Below, in pieces: positions 30,071-37,456 of a stretch of 42,320 nt of DNA. Every line of letters begins with the position of its first letter. Positions within the stretch are counted from its first letter, which is position 1. The DNA is from Anaerolineales bacterium. GTDB lineage: Bacteria > Chloroflexota > Anaerolineae > Anaerolineales > DRMV01. The DNA is taken from NCBI GenBank assembly GCA_027053355.1, contig JALUDX010000090.1, positions 1 to 42,320 on the forward strand, given 5' to 3'. Made by a program: the position numbers and the translations under genes. Under the pieces are notes generated by a model. That model was not told the DNA's origin. It ran no database searches and worked only from the letters and a program-made list of their open reading frames with translations.

Positions 30071-30829
30071 ATGATGAATGAGCTGGCACTTTTCGCGGGC
30101 GCTGGTGGAGGAATACTTGGCGGGATGCTCATCGGGTGGAGAACTGTCTGCGCGGTTGAAATCGATCCATATGCAGTCTCTGTACTCATCCAGCGCCAGA
30201 ACGATGGAATTCTGCCGACGTTCCCGGTCTGGGATGACGTGCGGACGTTTGACGGGACGCCGTGGCGTGGAGTTGTTGACGTGGTTTCTGGAGGTTTCCC
30301 GTGCCAGGACATCTCCATCGCCGGGAAAGGGGCTGGAATCGATGGTGAAAAGAGCGGGCTGTGGGCTGAAATGCGTCGAATTATCGGTGAGGTTCTGCCC
30401 AAGTTTGTCTTCGTGGAAAACTCACCAATGCTTGTTCACAGAGGTCTTGCCAGAGTCCTCGGTGACCTTGCCTCGATGGGGTACGATGCAAAATGGTGTT
30501 GTATCGCAGGCTATCATACCGGCTGGGAAACGAATGGTGAAAGGCTGTGGCTGGTTGCGTCGCCCACTATGGACGGATCACAAGTTTTATGTCCTGACGC
30601 GCCAACAGATGCTCACAAGGCGCAGACAGGGAAAGACGCCAATGAACTGGATGCAGCAGGCAATAGAATTAAGCGACTTGAAGAAAGCATGGGCGAACGT
30701 GCGATTTGCGGAGCACCTGTTGAGGTGGCCAATAAACTGGACCGATTTAAGGTCATTGGAAATGGGCAGGATCCAGCGATGGTTAAAACTGCATGGCAAT
30801 GTTTGACAGGAGTTCCTCATGCCACGTAA
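30071..30829 (+). CDS. DNA cytosine-5 methyltransferase, short form
   Basis: 252 residues from the ATG at 30071 (an ATG at 30074 is equally possible; longer forms run into repeat DNA). The m5C-methyltransferase motifs are present in order: motif I FAGAGGG (8-14), motif IV GGFPCQD with the catalytic Cys78, motif VI ENS (116-118), motif VIII-like GERLWLVA (157-163) and the C-terminal FKVIGNGQDPAMVK (motif X-like). The target-recognition region between motifs VIII and X is short and Asp/Ala-rich. It probably methylates phage DNA against restriction. Its origin with the inserted segment suggests recent acquisition. An unrelated frame on the same strand is a shadow. Confidence 0.85.
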   Translation: MMNELALFAGAGGGILGGMLIGWRTVCAVEIDPYAVSVLIQRQNDGILPTFPVWDDVRTFDGTPWRGVVDVVSGGFPCQDISIAGKGAGIDGEKSGLWAEMRRIIGEVLPKFVFVENSPMLVHRGLARVLGDLASMGYDAKWCCIAGYHTGWETNGERLWLVASPTMDGSQVLCPDAPTDAHKAQTGKDANELDAAGNRIKRLEESMGERAICGAPVEVANKLDRFKVIGNGQDPAMVKTAWQCLTGVPHAT

Positions 30830-31160
30830 CATGAGTTTCGCAATGACTACAGATCAGATCAAGGATGGCACAAAGACTGTTACGCGCCGTCTTGGATGGA
30901 GTTTCCTGAAACCATTCACTGACATCTGGGCGGTCGAGAAAGCAATGGGACTGAAGAAGGGCGAGAAGATAAAAAGGCTACGTTTGCTTCATGTCGTTTC
31001 CGTCCGCCGTGAGCCATTGAATGCGATCACAAAAGACGACTGCATCAAGGAAGGGTTTCCGGAGTTTGAACCTGAAGATTTTGTGAAGATGTTCTGTGAT
31101 CATTATGGATGTACTCCTGATGTACTGGTAAACAGGATTGAATTTATTTACCTGTCGTGA
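30819..31160 (+). CDS. ASCH-domain protein
   Basis: 113 residues, ATG inside the methyltransferase end. The conserved line is IKDGTKTVTRRLGWSFLKPF near the start, followed by KKGEKIKRLRLLHVVSVRRE and a C-terminal DDCIKEGFPEFEPEDF, which is the ASCH (PUA-like) pattern. ASCH domains bind modified or damaged nucleic acid bases, or RNA. Pairing with a methyltransferase is common in phages and suggests handling of modified DNA. It is followed by the third repeat. Confidence 0.7.
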   Translation: MPRNMSFAMTTDQIKDGTKTVTRRLGWSFLKPFTDIWAVEKAMGLKKGEKIKRLRLLHVVSVRREPLNAITKDDCIKEGFPEFEPEDFVKMFCDHYGCTPDVLVNRIEFIYLS

Positions 31161-31167
31161 AAACATG

Positions 31168-31196
31168 TAAAAACAGTATTGTGTCACCCGGAATTC
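31168..31196 (+). repeat. Direct repeat unit R3
   Basis: TAAAAACAGTATTGTGTCAC followed by CCGGAATTC, with one extra C relative to the other units. The csf2 copy begins directly at its end. Confidence 0.8.
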
Positions 31197-31501
31197 AGAG
31201 CTGGGGAAGAGCGGCAGTCTGCGGACAGATGGGCTGCGCAGGATACGTGATATGCTGCCAGTGTTGTCCTTGCTTGGGACCGCGATTGGTAACAGGATTC
31301 TGCCTGGTCGCATATGTGTCGGTGACCTGCGGCCAATATGCCGGGAGTGGGGGTCCGGAGATGTTCCGGTTGCAAGGCTCATGCAGTGGGAATACCTGAC
31401 CAGGCATGACAACTATGAGGGCAAGGGTGTCGATGCCGATCACGCTGGGATGATTGCGACGACAGAGTGCATACGCGAGGGAGCTGAGCTTGTCGGTGGC
31501 A
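31196..31501 (+). pseudogene. 306-bp internal copy of csf2
   Basis: Aligned without gaps to 27183-27488 (offset 4013) with one base different (31431 C, 27418 T). It corresponds to csf2 residues about 235-336, so it is neither a full gene nor its start. Bounded at both ends by the repeat motif, in the same orientation as csf2. Near-identity means the duplication is recent, or that sequence exchange keeps it uniform. It could drive loss or rearrangement of the csf locus by recombination (about 4 kb apart, deleting csf1, cysH, csf3 and the methyltransferase). Confidence 0.9.
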
Positions 31502-31512
31502 CCGGAATTCTG

Positions 31513-31554
31513 TGATGAATTAGAAAAACAGTATTGTGTCACCGGAATTCTGTG
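31513..31554 (+). repeat. 42-bp direct repeat, right copy (R4)
   Basis: Identical to 29945-29986. A part-copy ACCGGAATTCTGTG (31501-31514) sits just before it and overlaps its first two bases. Marks the right edge of the inserted segment. Confidence 0.85.
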
Positions 31555-31555
31555 C

Positions 31556-31633
31556 ACCATTGACGGCCTCACTATCGCCGGGGAACCGAAGGGCGACTGG
31601 GTTGTTACATTAAAGAGGGTGAATGCACCCTAA
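31556..31633 (+). pseudogene. C-terminal remnant of an unknown coding sequence
   Basis: In one frame the sequence reads TIDGLTIAGEPKGDWVVTLK and ends NAP-stop at 31631. The residues look like real coding sequence rather than chance, but no start is present since the repeat lies before it. Probably the end of a gene whose front was removed. Confidence 0.3.
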
Positions 31634-31716
31634 CGACAAAACTCAGCGGCTGGCCAAAGCGGATGGCCCGAAGCGCAAGAGTTAATCCCGTCCGCTGAAG
31701 TGTATTGTTATGTGTT
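31628..31716 (+). mobile_element. Integron attC-like site (tentative)
   Basis: It opens CCCTAACGAC and ends ATTGTTATGTG. The outer arms TAACGACAAAACTCAGCGG and the reverse complement of CCGCTGAAGTGTATTGTTA agree at 14 of 19 positions. The inner CAGCGG/CCGCTG pair and the length of about 90 bp fit an attC of a gene cassette. The next ORF starts in the final GTTATG, as cassette genes often do. There is no integron integrase. The GTTATGT end deviates from GTTRRRY at one base. Confidence 0.35.
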
Positions 31717-31949
31717 TAGAATTAAACACAACGTCAAATTATGAACCAATGCCTGCATGGAATTGCCCCCATAGTTGGATGAACATCGGTGCGCCAATTA
31801 AATACTGGACATCTGCTGGAACTAATGAATATGCGCCTGATGATGCGCCAGTAATGCAAAAACGTAAGTGCTTAATATGTGGCGGCGTTGAATGGAAATT
31901 TTATAAACATAACAGAGTAATAAGTGGAAAGTTTCAACTTATTGTATAG
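31710..31949 (+). CDS. Small hypothetical protein (cassette-like ORF)
   Basis: 79 residues, start at the attC-like end. Four cysteines (two as CLICGG, one in NCPHSW, one near the N-terminus) could bind zinc. Codons are clearly AT-richer than those of surrounding phage genes, which suggests transfer. No family is recognised. The stop overlaps a terminator stem. Confidence 0.5.
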   Translation: MCLELNTTSNYEPMPAWNCPHSWMNIGAPIKYWTSAGTNEYAPDDAPVMQKRKCLICGGVEWKFYKHNRVISGKFQLIV

Positions 31950-32017
31950 CACTGGCTGGATATAAAGCTGGAACAGCCCCTTCCTTATAAGTTGGTTGCC
32001 AGCCGGTGCTTTTTTTT
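31948..32017 (+). terminator. Intrinsic terminator after the cassette-like ORF
   Basis: Outer stem AGCACTGGCTGG (31948-31959) with CCAGCCGGTGCT (31999-32010), one G-U pair, followed by seven T. The loop of about 39 nt holds another small stem (TATAAAG near CTTATA). Confidence 0.6.
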
Positions 32018-32091
32018 GTCGACCGGAGGTCATGGACGTCATGTGCCGGCGGTGAACAGGTAACCACTCCCGGGGTAGCAAATTACCAAAA

Positions 32092-32133
32092 CCCCCACGT
32101 TGCTAGCAGTAGCAACGTGGGGGTTTTTTTTTT
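32092..32133 (+). terminator. Strong intrinsic terminator before the gpW-like gene
   Basis: A 14-bp perfect stem, 32092-32105 with 32110-32123 (CCCCCACGTTGCTA / TAGCAACGTGGGGG), tetraloop GCAG, followed by ten T. It separates the accessory region from the morphogenesis operon, so the genes from 32159 need their own promoter or antitermination. Confidence 0.9.
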
Positions 32134-32158
32134 GGTCGTGTTGCTGTCCCATGGAGGC

Positions 32159-32383
32159 ATGGCAACGATAAGCGAGATTCAGGAGCGGTTGGCGCTCTAC
32201 CGGCAGGCCGAGCGGTCCATCCTTGAGGGGGGGCAGGAGTATCGTACCGGGGCGGTGCGGTTCACCCGTGCCGACCTGGGGCGGATACAGGATTACATCC
32301 GCGAGCTGGAGCAGCAGCTTGCCATTGCCCAGTCATCCGGACGGCTCACCCATAACGTGACAGTGTTCGGAGGACGGCGCTGA
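32159..32383 (+). CDS. gpW-like head-tail joining protein
   Basis: 74 residues from the ATG at 32159. The pattern EIQERLALYRQAERSILEGG then AVRFTRADLGRIQDYIRELE matches the lambda gpW fold (strand-helix with basic helix). It plugs the capsid vertex after packaging. In lambda the order is Nu1-A-W-B; the same order appears here as terminase, (inserted csf/accessory region), W, portal. It overlaps the portal start. Confidence 0.8.
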   Translation: MATISEIQERLALYRQAERSILEGGQEYRTGAVRFTRADLGRIQDYIRELEQQLAIAQSSGRLTHNVTVFGGRR

Positions 32384-33942
32384 TGTCCCATCCCTCCAGC
32401 ATCGGCGCCGGAATCCGGCATAAGGTCTATGACGCAGCCACGGCGCTGGTGGCCGGGACCATCTCTGTCTTTTCCCCGGGCCGGGCAGCGATGTACCGTC
32501 ACCACCGGCGGATGTACCGCACTTATGCGGCCGGCGAGCTCACCGGTCCGAACCAGAATTTCCGGCCGCGGCCCAGGTCGGCTGACGCCGATATCCGCCG
32601 CGGCCTGAAGAATATCATTGGCCGCTGCCGCGACCAGGCCCAGAACAACCCCTACATCTCGGGATCCATCAAGCGGATCGTCAACAACGCGGTCCGCCGC
32701 GGCATCAGACCGCAGTTCCAGTTCCGCGACGCCGGCGACCGGCTCGACAGCCGGGCGAACCGCGCATGGGAACGGCTCTTCATGCGCTGGTCCCGCTATG
32801 CCGACCTGACCGGGCACGACTCCTACTGGGCACTGCAGCGGCTGGTCCTGTCCCACATGTGGTTTGACGGCGAGGTCCTGATCCACCGCGCCTGGGACGA
32901 CTCGATCCCAGGCGTTCCGCCCCTGCGCCTGGAGCTGCTGGAGCGCGATCACCTGGCCACCATGGTCGATGGCCGCCTGGAGAGCGGCAACATTGCCAGG
33001 GGCGGCATCGAGTACGACGAGGCGACCGGCAGGCCGGTGGCCTACCATCTCTATCCCTACCATCCCGGCGACACCATGATCACCATGGCCATGGCTCCGG
33101 TCAGGATTCCGGCCGCGGACATCATCCATGTCTACGACCGGCAGCGGATCTCCCAGACCATCGGCGTGCCGTGGATCGTGGCCATTGTCATGGAGGCCTA
33201 CGACCTGGAGGACTACCGGGCCTACGAGCGCATCGGCGCCAAGCTGGCCGCGGCCTTTGGCCTGTTCGTCAAGACCAATTACCCGGAGCTTGCCGGCCCG
33301 GGCATCGGCATCCGTCCAGGTGAGGATGTCTCCTTCGAGGATTTGCCGGACTATATCGAGCCGGGCCGCATCCAGGCCCTGCCGCCGGGCACCGACGTGA
33401 CAGTGGCCTCGCACAACCGGCCCGGCAACCAGTACGAGCCCTATGTCAAGGAGTCGCGGCGGGCCCAGTCTGTTGGCGCCGGCATTTCCTATGAGTCCTA
33501 TGCCAACGACTACACCGACGCCTCCTACTCGTCGACGCGCTCCGGCGCCCTGGAGGAGCGGCTGTCCTATGGCGGCATGCAGTTCTTCCTCGACGAGAAG
33601 CTCAACGACCGCGTCTGCGCCTGGTTCGTTGAGGCGGCATGGCTGGCAGGGCTCAACCCGTCGCCCATGCCGGGATACCGCTTCGACCCCAACCCCTACC
33701 TGGAGGCGGTGACGCACCAGGACCCGGGCTGGTCATGGGTCGATCCGCTCAAGGATGGCCGGGCCTCGCAGTTGCGGGTGCAGGAGGTCCTCTCCACCAG
33801 GCGGCGCGAGGCAGCGGCCCAGGGCTATGACTGGGACGAGCTCCTGGACGAGGCCATGGACGAGGAACGCCGGTTGACGCCGTTGCTGCGGTTGCGCCGG
33901 CAGAACCAGGACCTGGAGGATAGCAATGCCACGACGGCGTGA
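32383..33942 (+). CDS. Portal protein (lambda gpB family)
   Basis: 519 residues starting at an ATG that shares its A with the W-like stop. It has the lambda-type portal arrangement: N-terminal helical clip (TYAAGELTGPNQNFRPRPRS), then YISGSIKRIVNNAVRRGIRP, the wing with LSHMWFDGEVLIHRAW, and a C-terminal RQNQDLEDSNA-like tail. It forms the dodecameric ring for DNA entry. The C-terminus overlaps the protease gene. Confidence 0.9.
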   Translation: MSHPSSIGAGIRHKVYDAATALVAGTISVFSPGRAAMYRHHRRMYRTYAAGELTGPNQNFRPRPRSADADIRRGLKNIIGRCRDQAQNNPYISGSIKRIVNNAVRRGIRPQFQFRDAGDRLDSRANRAWERLFMRWSRYADLTGHDSYWALQRLVLSHMWFDGEVLIHRAWDDSIPGVPPLRLELLERDHLATMVDGRLESGNIARGGIEYDEATGRPVAYHLYPYHPGDTMITMAMAPVRIPAADIIHVYDRQRISQTIGVPWIVAIVMEAYDLEDYRAYERIGAKLAAAFGLFVKTNYPELAGPGIGIRPGEDVSFEDLPDYIEPGRIQALPPGTDVTVASHNRPGNQYEPYVKESRRAQSVGAGISYESYANDYTDASYSSTRSGALEERLSYGGMQFFLDEKLNDRVCAWFVEAAWLAGLNPSPMPGYRFDPNPYLEAVTHQDPGWSWVDPLKDGRASQLRVQEVLSTRRREAAAQGYDWDELLDEAMDEERRLTPLLRLRRQNQDLEDSNATTA

Positions 33943-34525
33943 GGACGTGATACGGGAGGAGCTGGCCAGGGCCGGCCTCTACCATGGGTTGACCGTGCGG
34001 GCCCTGTCCGTGCGGGCCGGGACCGCTGATAACGATACCGTGCGCTGGATCCTGACCACGGAGCAGCCAGCCATGGTCTGGGACTGGGACCGGTGGGATT
34101 TTGTCGACGAGGTCCTGATCGTCTCCGGCATGGAGGTGCCGGCGTCGCGGCAGGTGCCGTTCCTGGACTCCCATTCCAGGCGCTCGGTGGACGACATCCT
34201 TGGCTCGGTGAGTGATTTTTCAGAGGTCGAGGTTGCCGGGTATCGGGGGATTGACGGCCTGGTCAGGTTCGCCACCGACGAGCGGGGCCAGGTGGCACTG
34301 CAGAAGGTGCGCGACGGCCACCTCACCGACGGCTCGGTGGGCTACGAGGTCACCAGGGCCGTCTGGATCCCGGAGGACGAGGAGGCAGTGGTCGATGGAC
34401 GCACCTGGCGCGGGCCGCTCAAGATCAGCTACCGGTGGCGGCTGAAAGAGTTTTCAGGGACGCCGATCGGCGCGGACACGCTCGCCAAGGTGCGGTCGCT
34501 CTGCTCCAAGGGCGTGTGCCGATAA
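33926..34525 (+). CDS. Prohead protease (U35-like)
   Basis: 199 residues. His83 in FLDSHSR and Ser137 in LTDGSVGYEV are the expected His-Ser pair of U35 prohead proteases, with the N-terminal strand VLIVSGMEVPASRQVPFLDS. It cuts the delta domain of the capsid protein and itself during maturation. It lies between portal and capsid genes, as usual for HK97-type phages. Confidence 0.85.
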   Translation: MPRRREDVIREELARAGLYHGLTVRALSVRAGTADNDTVRWILTTEQPAMVWDWDRWDFVDEVLIVSGMEVPASRQVPFLDSHSRRSVDDILGSVSDFSEVEVAGYRGIDGLVRFATDERGQVALQKVRDGHLTDGSVGYEVTRAVWIPEDEEAVVDGRTWRGPLKISYRWRLKEFSGTPIGADTLAKVRSLCSKGVCR

Positions 34526-34556
34526 CCCATAAACAGAGGATGCAGAGGAGGACACG

Positions 34557-36134
34557 ATGCACCCGAAATTGAGAGCATTTCTCGAGGCAAACGGGCTCCG
34601 CGCCGGCGCGACAGAGCAGGAGGCGTGGGAGCACTACAGGAAGATGCGGGCGGACGGGGTCGAGTATTCCGGCCCGGAGCGTGCCGAGCCCGATGGCGCC
34701 ACTGGCGCGGCCCGGTCGGCTGCCGGCGCGCGGAGCGGCCCTGGATCCGGCGATGATGGCGCCGATGATGGCGCCGATGGCGACGGCGATGCCGGCGACG
34801 GCAACAGCCGCGATGATTCCGGTTCTGCGCCGCCTGCGGCGCCGCCTGTTGACGCGGATGCCATTGCCGCCGCGGTGCGGGCAGAGCGGCAGCGGTGCCA
34901 GGAGATCGAGGACGCCTGTGCCGTGGCCGGCATTGACCAGGCCCGGGCCAGGCAGATGATCGACCGCGGCATGACCATTGACGAGGCCCGGGCCGAGATC
35001 TTTCAGGAACTGCGCCGCCGCGGCGCCATCGGCGCCGGTGCCGGCCGCACGGTGGGGGTCGGCCGCGAGTCGCGCGACAAGCTGCGCGACGCCATCCGCG
35101 ACGGCCTGTCCCTGCGCGCCGGTATGGAGGTGGAGAATCCGGCGGCCGGGGCGCGCGAGTTCCGCTCCCGGGCCCTGCACGAGATCGCCCGCGAGTGCAT
35201 AGAGCACGCCGGGATCAGCACCCGCGGCATGTCGCGGTTGCAGGTGGTGGGGAGGGCACTGGCGTCCGGATCGACCTCAGACTTCCCGCAGCTCATGTCC
35301 GGCCTGGTCAACAGGACCCTGCTCGCGGCCTACAACGAGTGGCCACAGACGTGGCGGCCGTTTGTCGCTGTTGGCGACGCCAACGATTTCAAGGACATGC
35401 ACGCCATCAAGATGAGCGAGGCGCCGGACCTTATGGAGTTGAACGAAAACGGCGAGTACCGGACCGCCAGCTTTTCCGACTCCGGAGAGACCTACCGCGT
35501 GGTCACCAAGGGCCGGACAGTGGCGCTCACCCGCCAGATGATCATTAACGACGACCTGCGCGCCTTCACCCGAATCCCGCGCCTGTTCGGCGCCGCGGCC
35601 CGGCGCATGGAGGCGGATGCCGTCTATTCGCTGCTGACGGCGGATCCCATTATGAGCGACGGCAAGCACTTTTTCTCCACAGATCACCGCAACCTGGGCA
35701 CTGCCTCGGCCCTCGACTCGTCCGGCCTGGCCGCTGACCGGGCCGCCATGCGCAAGCAGCGCGGCATGTCAGGCGCCACCATCGACGTGACCCCGGCCTT
35801 CCTGGTGGTCGCGGTCGAGCAGGAGCTGGACGCCGAGATCCTGCTCCGCTCCGCGGCCCTGCCGGACGATAACAAGTCGAGCGGGGTCTACAACCCGTGG
35901 GCCGGCAAGCTGACGCCCATCGCCGACCCCCATATCACCAGCCCCAACCGCTACCTCCTGGCCCATCCCAACCAGTTCCCGGCCATCGAGGTTGCCTACC
36001 TGATGGGCGAGACCCAGCCTTTCGTGGACGAGGAGCTGGACTTCGACTCCGACGCCCTCAAGATCAAGGTGCGGCACGACTTCGGCGCCGGCCTGGTCGA
36101 CTGGATCGGGGCCTACAAGAATCCGGGCGCGTAA
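34557..36134 (+). CDS. Major capsid protein with N-terminal delta/scaffold domain
   Basis: 525 residues. The front 160 residues are an Asp/Gly/Ala-rich low-complexity part (GDDGADDGADGDGDAG) plus helices (ADAIAAAVRAERQRCQEIED); together they act as an internal scaffold. The capsid domain follows (LMSGLVNRTLLAAYNEWPQT, YRVVTKGRTVALTRQMIIND, HFFSTDHRNLG), like Mu-type HK97-fold proteins. A prohead protease is encoded before it. The protein is complete and has a GAGGAGG ribosome site. Confidence 0.9.
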   Translation: MHPKLRAFLEANGLRAGATEQEAWEHYRKMRADGVEYSGPERAEPDGATGAARSAAGARSGPGSGDDGADDGADGDGDAGDGNSRDDSGSAPPAAPPVDADAIAAAVRAERQRCQEIEDACAVAGIDQARARQMIDRGMTIDEARAEIFQELRRRGAIGAGAGRTVGVGRESRDKLRDAIRDGLSLRAGMEVENPAAGAREFRSRALHEIARECIEHAGISTRGMSRLQVVGRALASGSTSDFPQLMSGLVNRTLLAAYNEWPQTWRPFVAVGDANDFKDMHAIKMSEAPDLMELNENGEYRTASFSDSGETYRVVTKGRTVALTRQMIINDDLRAFTRIPRLFGAAARRMEADAVYSLLTADPIMSDGKHFFSTDHRNLGTASALDSSGLAADRAAMRKQRGMSGATIDVTPAFLVVAVEQELDAEILLRSAALPDDNKSSGVYNPWAGKLTPIADPHITSPNRYLLAHPNQFPAIEVAYLMGETQPFVDEELDFDSDALKIKVRHDFGAGLVDWIGAYKNPGA

Positions 36135-36206
36135 GCTGATACCCTGGCCGGGCACCATGCGCCCGGCCGTCCAGGAAGCGAGGAACATAACCGAGAGGAT
36201 AATATC

Positions 36207-36533
36207 ATGGCACAGAATCACGTACAGAAAGGGGCGGTCATGCCCTGGACAAACGGGACCGGCGCCGCGGTGAGCAGCGGTGACCCGGTGGCGGTCGGCG
36301 ACATGGTCGGCGTCGCCCTGGGTGACATCGCAGACGGAGCGTCCGGACAGCTCGCCGTCTCCGAGGTCTTCACCCTTCCCAAGCTCGCGGCCGGCGCCAT
36401 TGCCCAGGGGGCGAGCGTCTATCTCTCCGCGGCGGGCGAGATCTCCACCACCAACACCGACACCCCGGCCGGCAAGGCGTTTGCCGCTGCCGCCGACGGC
36501 GCAACGACCATCCAGGTCCTGCTCAACGCCTGA
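36207..36533 (+). CDS. DUF2190-like capsid decoration protein
   Basis: 108 residues. The run NHVQKGAVMPWTNGTGAAVS, then SGDPVAVGDMVGVALGDIAD and GASVYLSAAGEISTTNT, is typical of DUF2190, a small capsid-associated protein encoded after the capsid gene. It likely stabilises or decorates the head. The stop codon overlaps the next start. Confidence 0.8.
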   Translation: MAQNHVQKGAVMPWTNGTGAAVSSGDPVAVGDMVGVALGDIADGASGQLAVSEVFTLPKLAAGAIAQGASVYLSAAGEISTTNTDTPAGKAFAAAADGATTIQVLLNA

Positions 36534-36844
36534 TGGCCTTTGCCGATCACCTGGCCGCGGACATGGCGGCGATCACCACCGGCGAGTTCGCCCTGGCCGT
36601 CAACTGGGACGGCTCTGACGTGCAGGCGGTGCGCATCGACCTGGTGACCCGCAACGAGGACCGCGGCCGCAACGGTATCCACGACGAGCTGGACCTGCTG
36701 GTGGCCAGGGCCGACGTACCGTCCCTCTGGTACCGGCAGGAGGTGGTGGTGGACGGTGAGTCCTGGTGGGTGCAGTCCTGGTCCCGTGAAAACGACGCTG
36801 CCTGGCGCGTGCGCCTGGTGCGGCGCAACAGGCCGAGGATCTAG
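36533..36844 (+). CDS. Head-tail connector protein (gpFII-like)
   Basis: 103 residues. A small beta-barrel-like protein (GEFALAVNWDGSDVQAVRID, VDGESWWVQSWSREND) in the place and size range of gpFII or stopper proteins that join head and tail. It starts with its A shared with the previous stop. It ends in TAG. Specific family by position and general look only. Confidence 0.65.
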   Translation: MAFADHLAADMAAITTGEFALAVNWDGSDVQAVRIDLVTRNEDRGRNGIHDELDLLVARADVPSLWYRQEVVVDGESWWVQSWSRENDAAWRVRLVRRNRPRI

Positions 36845-36847
36845 GCG

Positions 36848-37456
36848 ATGGCTGGTGGAATGCGGGCGAAATTCGGGGTGCGCAACGTCAGGGCCTTCAT
36901 GCGGGCCATGGAGGCCGGTGGCAAACAGGCGGAAAAGGCGGCCTCCACGGCCATCCGCGTCGAGGGCTACCGGTTGATGCGGGCCCTGGGCCGGGAGATC
37001 CGCGAGGGCGCCCCAGGCGGCCACAGGTTCGCGCCCCTGTCCGTGATCGCCGCCTATGGCCGCCGGCCCTATGGCCGGACCGCCTACCGACGCCTGGGAA
37101 GCGTGGTGCGCTACCAGGTGGATCATGGCCCTGGCGGCATGTCCAGGTTTGTCTTTGGCTTCATCGCCGCCCGCTCCAGCGCCTCCTGGGTCAAGATCGC
37201 GGAACGGGCCCAGGAGGGGGCGGATTTCCCGATCACCACGGCCCGCCGCCGTAGCCTGCGCCGCATGGCCGCCAGCCTGCCGGCCGGGGCCCAGGCAGCC
37301 GGCGAGGGGAGGTACTTTTTCCTGCGCCGTGGCACCACCATGGCCCACACGCCGCCGCGGCCGATCATTGCCCCGTTCTGGCGGAAACGGCAGGCCGAGG
37401 CGGCCGTCAACATCAAGCGCAACTTTGCGCGCAAGATGGCTGGTGAGCGCATATGA
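36848..37456 (+). CDS. Minor tail protein (gpZ/HK97 gp10-like)
   Basis: 202 residues, basic, N-terminal helix (VRNVRAFMRAMEAGGKQAEK) typical of gp10-type tail-completion proteins. The rest includes ASWVKIAERAQEGADFPITT and a C-terminal FWRKRQAEAAVNIKRNFARK. It should connect the connector ring to the tail. It overlaps the next gene start by four bases. Confidence 0.7.
   Translation: MAGGMRAKFGVRNVRAFMRAMEAGGKQAEKAASTAIRVEGYRLMRALGREIREGAPGGHRFAPLSVIAAYGRRPYGRTAYRRLGSVVRYQVDHGPGGMSRFVFGFIAARSSASWVKIAERAQEGADFPITTARRRSLRRMAASLPAGAQAAGEGRYFFLRRGTTMAHTPPRPIIAPFWRKRQAEAAVNIKRNFARKMAGERI

Larger units (their letters stand above)
29945..31554 (+). mobile_element. Inserted cargo segment bounded by identical 42-bp repeats
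   Basis: A 1.6-kb segment between the two 42-bp copies (29945-29986 and 31513-31554). It contains a cytosine-5 methyltransferase, an ASCH-domain protein, one more repeat unit (31168-31196) and a copy of the middle of csf2. All repeats point the same way. It looks like a mosaic built by recombination or by a REP-type element acting in trans. There is no transposase, and I see no terminal inverted repeats. Confidence 0.5.

Noticed and set aside
30078-30806. A long ORF overlapping the methyltransferase in another frame on the same strand
   Set aside because: It shows no motif or coherent protein pattern, while the other frame has all methyltransferase motifs; treated as a shadow.
29945-31554. 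A CRISPR array made of the AACAGTATTGTGTCACCGG repeats
   Set aside because: Spacing is irregular (18 bases, about 1.1 kb, about 0.3 kb), one 'spacer' is itself a partial repeat, and the repeat looks like RAYT/REP-type motifs.
29945-31554. An insertion sequence or transposon with its own transposase
   Set aside because: No transposase or terminal inverted repeats seen; only direct repeats and cargo.
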